A DNA stretch of 23,861 bases from a virus. Within the stretch, counting starts at the first letter, position 1. Each line of letters begins with the position of its first letter. The notes under the pieces were generated by a model, which searched no databases, was not told the origin of the DNA, and saw nothing but the letters and a program-made list of their open reading frames with translations. Below, piece after piece: positions 21,175 through 23,861 of this stretch. Made by a program: the position numbers and the translations under genes. The DNA lies in the IMG/VR virus record IMGVR_UViG_3300021376_000356, positions 1-23,861 of that record; one strand, 5' to 3'.

Positions 21175-23861
21175 TTAACTAAGATTTTTTCCTACTACAA
21201 ATCCATAATATGTTGTACCCCCATCATAAGTAAAGAATGTTAATACATCAACACCCGATGATGTTAATACTGGAGCTGTTCCACCCACCCAATCAATTGA
21301 TGCAGGCCATGTAATTACATACGCTCCAGCGTTCACAGTTGTTAGTGTAAATCCAAATGCGTTTGGTGCTGCTGGTGGGTTATCAAATGTTATTGTAGCT
21401 GTTGCATTAAATTGTCTTCTAAAATTATTTCCAATTGAAAGGTCAATAATAACACTCGCACCTGTTCCGTAGCTGTAATAAGTTTCTCTAAATGTTTGTG
21501 AAGAAATAAATCCAGTAGAATTTGTAATATCACCTGTATTAGTAAAATCTCCATTAACATTTAATACACCTGTAACACTTAATGTAGTGCCGTTAAATGT
21601 TAAGTTATTTTCAACATTACCACCACTTATTCCACTATCATAAGTAATCACACCATCATTTGTAGAACCTTGTAATGGTAGGAATCCAGAAGTACCACTT
21701 GTGCCAGATGTGCCGCTTGTACCATTTGTGCTACTCAATCCAGATGTTCCTGAGGTACCAGATACACCAGATGAACCAAAGAATGTACCATCTTTACCAT
21801 TTGAACCTGCAGCTCCATTTGTACCCGATGTACCAGATGTAAAACCTGGAGGGGTTGTACCCGATGTTCCACTTTGTCCGCTAGTTCCAGATGAACCTGA
21901 AGTTACCCCATAGAAAGATGTACCAGATGTACCATGCGAACCATCAACACCACTACTACCAAAGAATGTTCCATCTTTACCAGATGTACCGGATGTACCT
22001 GCTGAAGATGCAATACCACTTACTCCACTCGTACCTGCACTACCAGAAGTACCAGATGTACCCGCACCTGAAGTACCAGAAGTACCAGATGTACCACTAC
22101 TACCAAAGAATGTACCATCTTTACCAGATGTACCTGATGTGCCACTTGTACCAATTCCATCAGTACCAGATGTACCAGAAAATCCACTTGTGCCACTTAC
22201 ACCTGATGTGCCGGAACTTCCAAAAAGAGTTCCATCTTTACCAGAAGTACCAGATGTGCCACTTGTTCCAGATGTTCCAGAGGAACCTGATGTGCCACTT
22301 GTTCCAGATGTGCCGGTTGTACCCGAACTACCAAAGAATGTACCATCTAATCCAGATGAACCTGAAGTTCCTGAAGTTCCAGAGCTACCAGATGTGCCAC
22401 TTGTTCCAGATGTACCTGATGTGCCACTTGTACCAGAACTACCAAAGAATGTACCATCTTTACCAGTTGTACCAGATGTGCCTGCTGAGCCGGATGACCC
22501 TGCAGTTCCAGTTGTGCCACTTGTACCAGATTCACCGGATGTTCCTGATGTTCCTGATGTGCCATTTGAACCAAAGAATGTACCATCTTTACCAGAACTA
22601 CCAGAAGTACCTGATGTGCCACTTGTGCCGCTAGTTCCTGTTGTGCCACTCGTGCCAGATGTGCCAGAACTGCCTCCACTACCTGCAGTACCATGCGAAC
22701 CAAAGAATGTACCATCTTTACCACTTGTACCTGCGCTACCAGATGACCCCCCACTTCCTGCAGTACCAGAGGAGCCTCCACTTCCTGCCGTACCAGAGGA
22801 ACCAGATGTACCCGAAGTCCCACTACTACCTGATGTACCATGAGAGCCGAAGAAAGTACCATCTAAGCCAGATGTACCTGAAGTACCCGATGTACCAGAT
22901 GTGCCACCACTTCCTGCCGAACCGTTTGTACCATCAATACCGCTTGTGCCATTTGTGCCAGCACTACCCGAACTACCTGAAGTTCCTGAAGTGCCTGCTG
23001 AACCTCCACTGCCCGCTGAACCACTTGTACCATGTGAACCAAAAAACGTACCGTCTTTACCACTAGTTCCACTTGTGCCAGATGTGCCACTCGTGCCAGA
23101 TTCACCCGATGTACCAGATGTGCCACCACTACCAGATGTACCCGAACTTCCAAAAAAAGTTCCATCTTTACCAGATGAACCTGAACTACCTGAAGTTCCA
23201 CTTTGTCCACTTGTACCTGATGAACCAGATGTACCGTGCGTACCTTCACTACCAGAACTTCCTGAAGTGCCTGCTGAACCAGAAGTACCGTTTGTACCGA
23301 AGAATGTTCCATCTAAACCGGATGAACCAGATGTGCCAGCTGTGCCACTCGTGCCTCCTGTTCCTGATGTGCCACTTGAACCCGAAGTACCAGATGTGCC
23401 AGAACTGCCAAAGAATGTACCGTCTTTACCAGATGAGCCGCTTGTGCCACTACTTCCTCCACTACCTGCGGTGCCAGATGAGCCAGACGTACCAGATGAA
23501 CCACCACTTCCACTTGATCCTGAACTGCCACTACTTCCACTACTGCCCGATGAGCCAGAAGTGCCAAATGATCCTGAGCTTCCTGATGAACCAGAAGTGC
23601 CACTTGTGCCGCCTGTGCCACTTGAGCCATCAGTACCACTTGTACCAGGACTTCCAGCGCTGCCTGGAGAGCCACTTGTACCAGATGAACCAGAGGTTCC
23701 AGATGTGCCAAATGAACCTGTTGTGCCAGAGCTTCCACTACTACCTGAAGAACCGGCTGAACCAGAACTTCCAGATGAGCCAGAACTTCCTGATGTACCA
23801 GAACTTCCTGATGTACCGAATGAACCTGTTGTACCAGAGCTGCCACTACTTCCAGATGTGC
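21175..23861 (-). CDS. Partial collagen-like tail fibre (C-terminal part; N-terminus beyond the window)
   Basis: The frame is open from the right edge to a stop at 21175, about 895 residues, with no stop and no natural start, so the gene begins outside the window. About 725 residues are Gly-X-Y (GTS/GSS) interrupted by 13 copies of a KDGTFFG-type unit. A connector follows (FLPLQGSTNDGVITYDSG, then NNLTFNGTTLSVTGVLNVNG) that is clearly related to the connector after the collagen region of the giant fibre. The last about 120 residues (SQTFRETYYSYGTGASVIID, then ITFDNPPAAPNAFGFTLTTV, to YYGFVVGKNLS) are a beta-rich terminal domain of a type seen at fibre ends. There is no S74 domain. A TTG at 21738 is only an internal Leu codon, not a start. 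The next gene begins 11 bases later. Confidence 0.88.
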   Translation of the reverse strand, partial: TSGSSGSSGTTGSFGTSGSSGTSGSSGSSGSSGSAGSSGSSGSSGTTGSFGTSGTSGSSGTSGSPGSAGSPGTSGTDGSSGTGGTSGTSGSSGSSGSFGTSGSSGSSGSSGSSGSSGSGGSSGTSGSSGTAGSGGSSGTSGSSGKDGTFFGSSGTSGTSGSSGTSGTGGTSGTAGTSGSSGLDGTFFGTNGTSGSAGTSGSSGSEGTHGTSGSSGTSGQSGTSGSSGSSGKDGTFFGSSGTSGSGGTSGTSGESGTSGTSGTSGTSGKDGTFFGSHGTSGSAGSGGSAGTSGTSGSSGSAGTNGTSGIDGTNGSAGSGGTSGTSGTSGTSGLDGTFFGSHGTSGSSGTSGTSGSSGTAGSGGSSGTAGSGGSSGSAGTSGKDGTFFGSHGTAGSGGSSGTSGTSGTTGTSGTSGTSGTSGSSGKDGTFFGSNGTSGTSGTSGESGTSGTTGTAGSSGSAGTSGTTGKDGTFFGSSGTSGTSGTSGTSGTSGSSGTSGTSGSSGLDGTFFGSSGTTGTSGTSGTSGSSGTSGTSGTSGTSGKDGTLFGSSGTSGVSGTSGFSGTSGTDGIGTSGTSGTSGKDGTFFGSSGTSGTSGTSGAGTSGTSGSAGTSGVSGIASSAGTSGTSGKDGTFFGSSGVDGSHGTSGTSFYGVTSGSSGTSGQSGTSGTTPPGFTSGTSGTNGAAGSNGKDGTFFGSSGVSGTSGTSGLSSTNGTSGTSGTSGTSGFLPLQGSTNDGVITYDSGISGGNVENNLTFNGTTLSVTGVLNVNGDFTNTGDITNSTGFISSQTFRETYYSYGTGASVIIDLSIGNNFRRQFNATATITFDNPPAAPNAFGFTLTTVNAGAYVITWPASIDWVGGTAPVLTSSGVDVLTFFTYDGGTTYYGFVVGKNLS
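21685..23861 (-). repeat. Gly-Thr/Ser-Ser collagen-like repeat with periodic DGTFFG units
   Basis: Gly-X-Y triplets run in one frame from the edge to 21685. Thirteen units of the form G(K/L)DGT(F/L)FGS occur near 21779, 21959, 22101, 22220, 22331, 22441, 22572, 22701, 22849, 23039, 23151, 23298 and 23409, spaced about 110 to 190 bases apart. A variant GTSFYGVTSG lies near 21910. The edge-proximal 430 bases have no such unit. Three-base periodicity is kept throughout, so it is coding sequence and not a non-coding tandem repeat. Confidence 0.9.

Noticed and set aside
21175-21738. A separate 187-residue gene starting at TTG 21738
   Set aside because: The TTG is an internal Leu codon in the repeat (TSG-L-SSTNG). 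The frame is open upstream to the window edge, so this is the end of a longer fibre gene.
21701-23846. Several long ORFs in other frames on both strands (for example 22139-22843 plus, 22347-22862 minus, 23313-23846 minus)
   Set aside because: All are frame shadows of the same Gly-X-Y repeat (PDVPLVP on the plus strand, LVHLVHQ on the minus). Their frame phases agree with a single continuous minus-strand GXY frame.
21685-23861. CRISPR-like or non-coding tandem repeat array
   Set aside because: Short repeats vary in sequence and keep a strict three-base period in one open frame. There are no constant-length spacers or nearby cas genes.

Overview
The window is an AT-rich stretch of a tailed phage with a contractile (T4-type, myovirus) tail, or of a prophage or environmental viral contig carrying one. 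Every gene I accept lies on the minus strand, so the operon order runs from high to low coordinates. The evidence is a recognisable tail sheath, tail tube, gp26-type baseplate/chaperone protein, tape measure and gp48-type baseplate tube protein in contiguous order, next to very large fibre genes. The host cannot be fixed. Low GC, collagen-like Gly-Thr-Ser repeats, a PKD plus BspA-like leucine-rich protein and weak or absent Shine-Dalgarno sites at many starts would suit a Bacteroidota phage. Two major structural genes do have a Shine-Dalgarno site, and several small proteins resemble those of T4-like aquatic phages.

Fibre/adsorption region (about 9450-23861). It opens with the C-terminal part of a fibre cut by the window edge: about 725 residues of Gly-X-Y repeat plus a 170-residue C-terminal domain. 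Next come a PKD/BspA-like repeat protein, a small tail-fibre-assembly-chaperone-like protein, two small beta-rich virion proteins, and a giant 3226-residue fibre. The giant fibre has an N-terminal attachment region, about 436 residues of Gly-X-Y, a connector shared with the first fibre, about 18 copies of a 'YYDPNGTS' repeat, and a C-terminal S74 self-cleaving chaperone domain.

Tail tube/sheath region (5952-9398). A small conserved T4-type structural protein, the sheath and the tube lie here.

Baseplate-hub/tape-measure region (1-5849). This holds a gp26-type protein with an out-of-frame C-terminal extension reached at a T7 run (a probable frameshift site), a 77-residue protein, the tape measure, a gp48-like protein and the start of one more gene.

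Three rho-independent terminators divide the minus-strand genes into units. Six of the upstream gaps carry the same exact 8-mer, TATTTATA on the coding strand (TATAAATA on the plus strand), three of them immediately after a terminator. I read it as a phage-specific late promoter element. The best candidates for something undescribed are the frameshifted hub/chaperone gene and this reversed T4-late-like motif.
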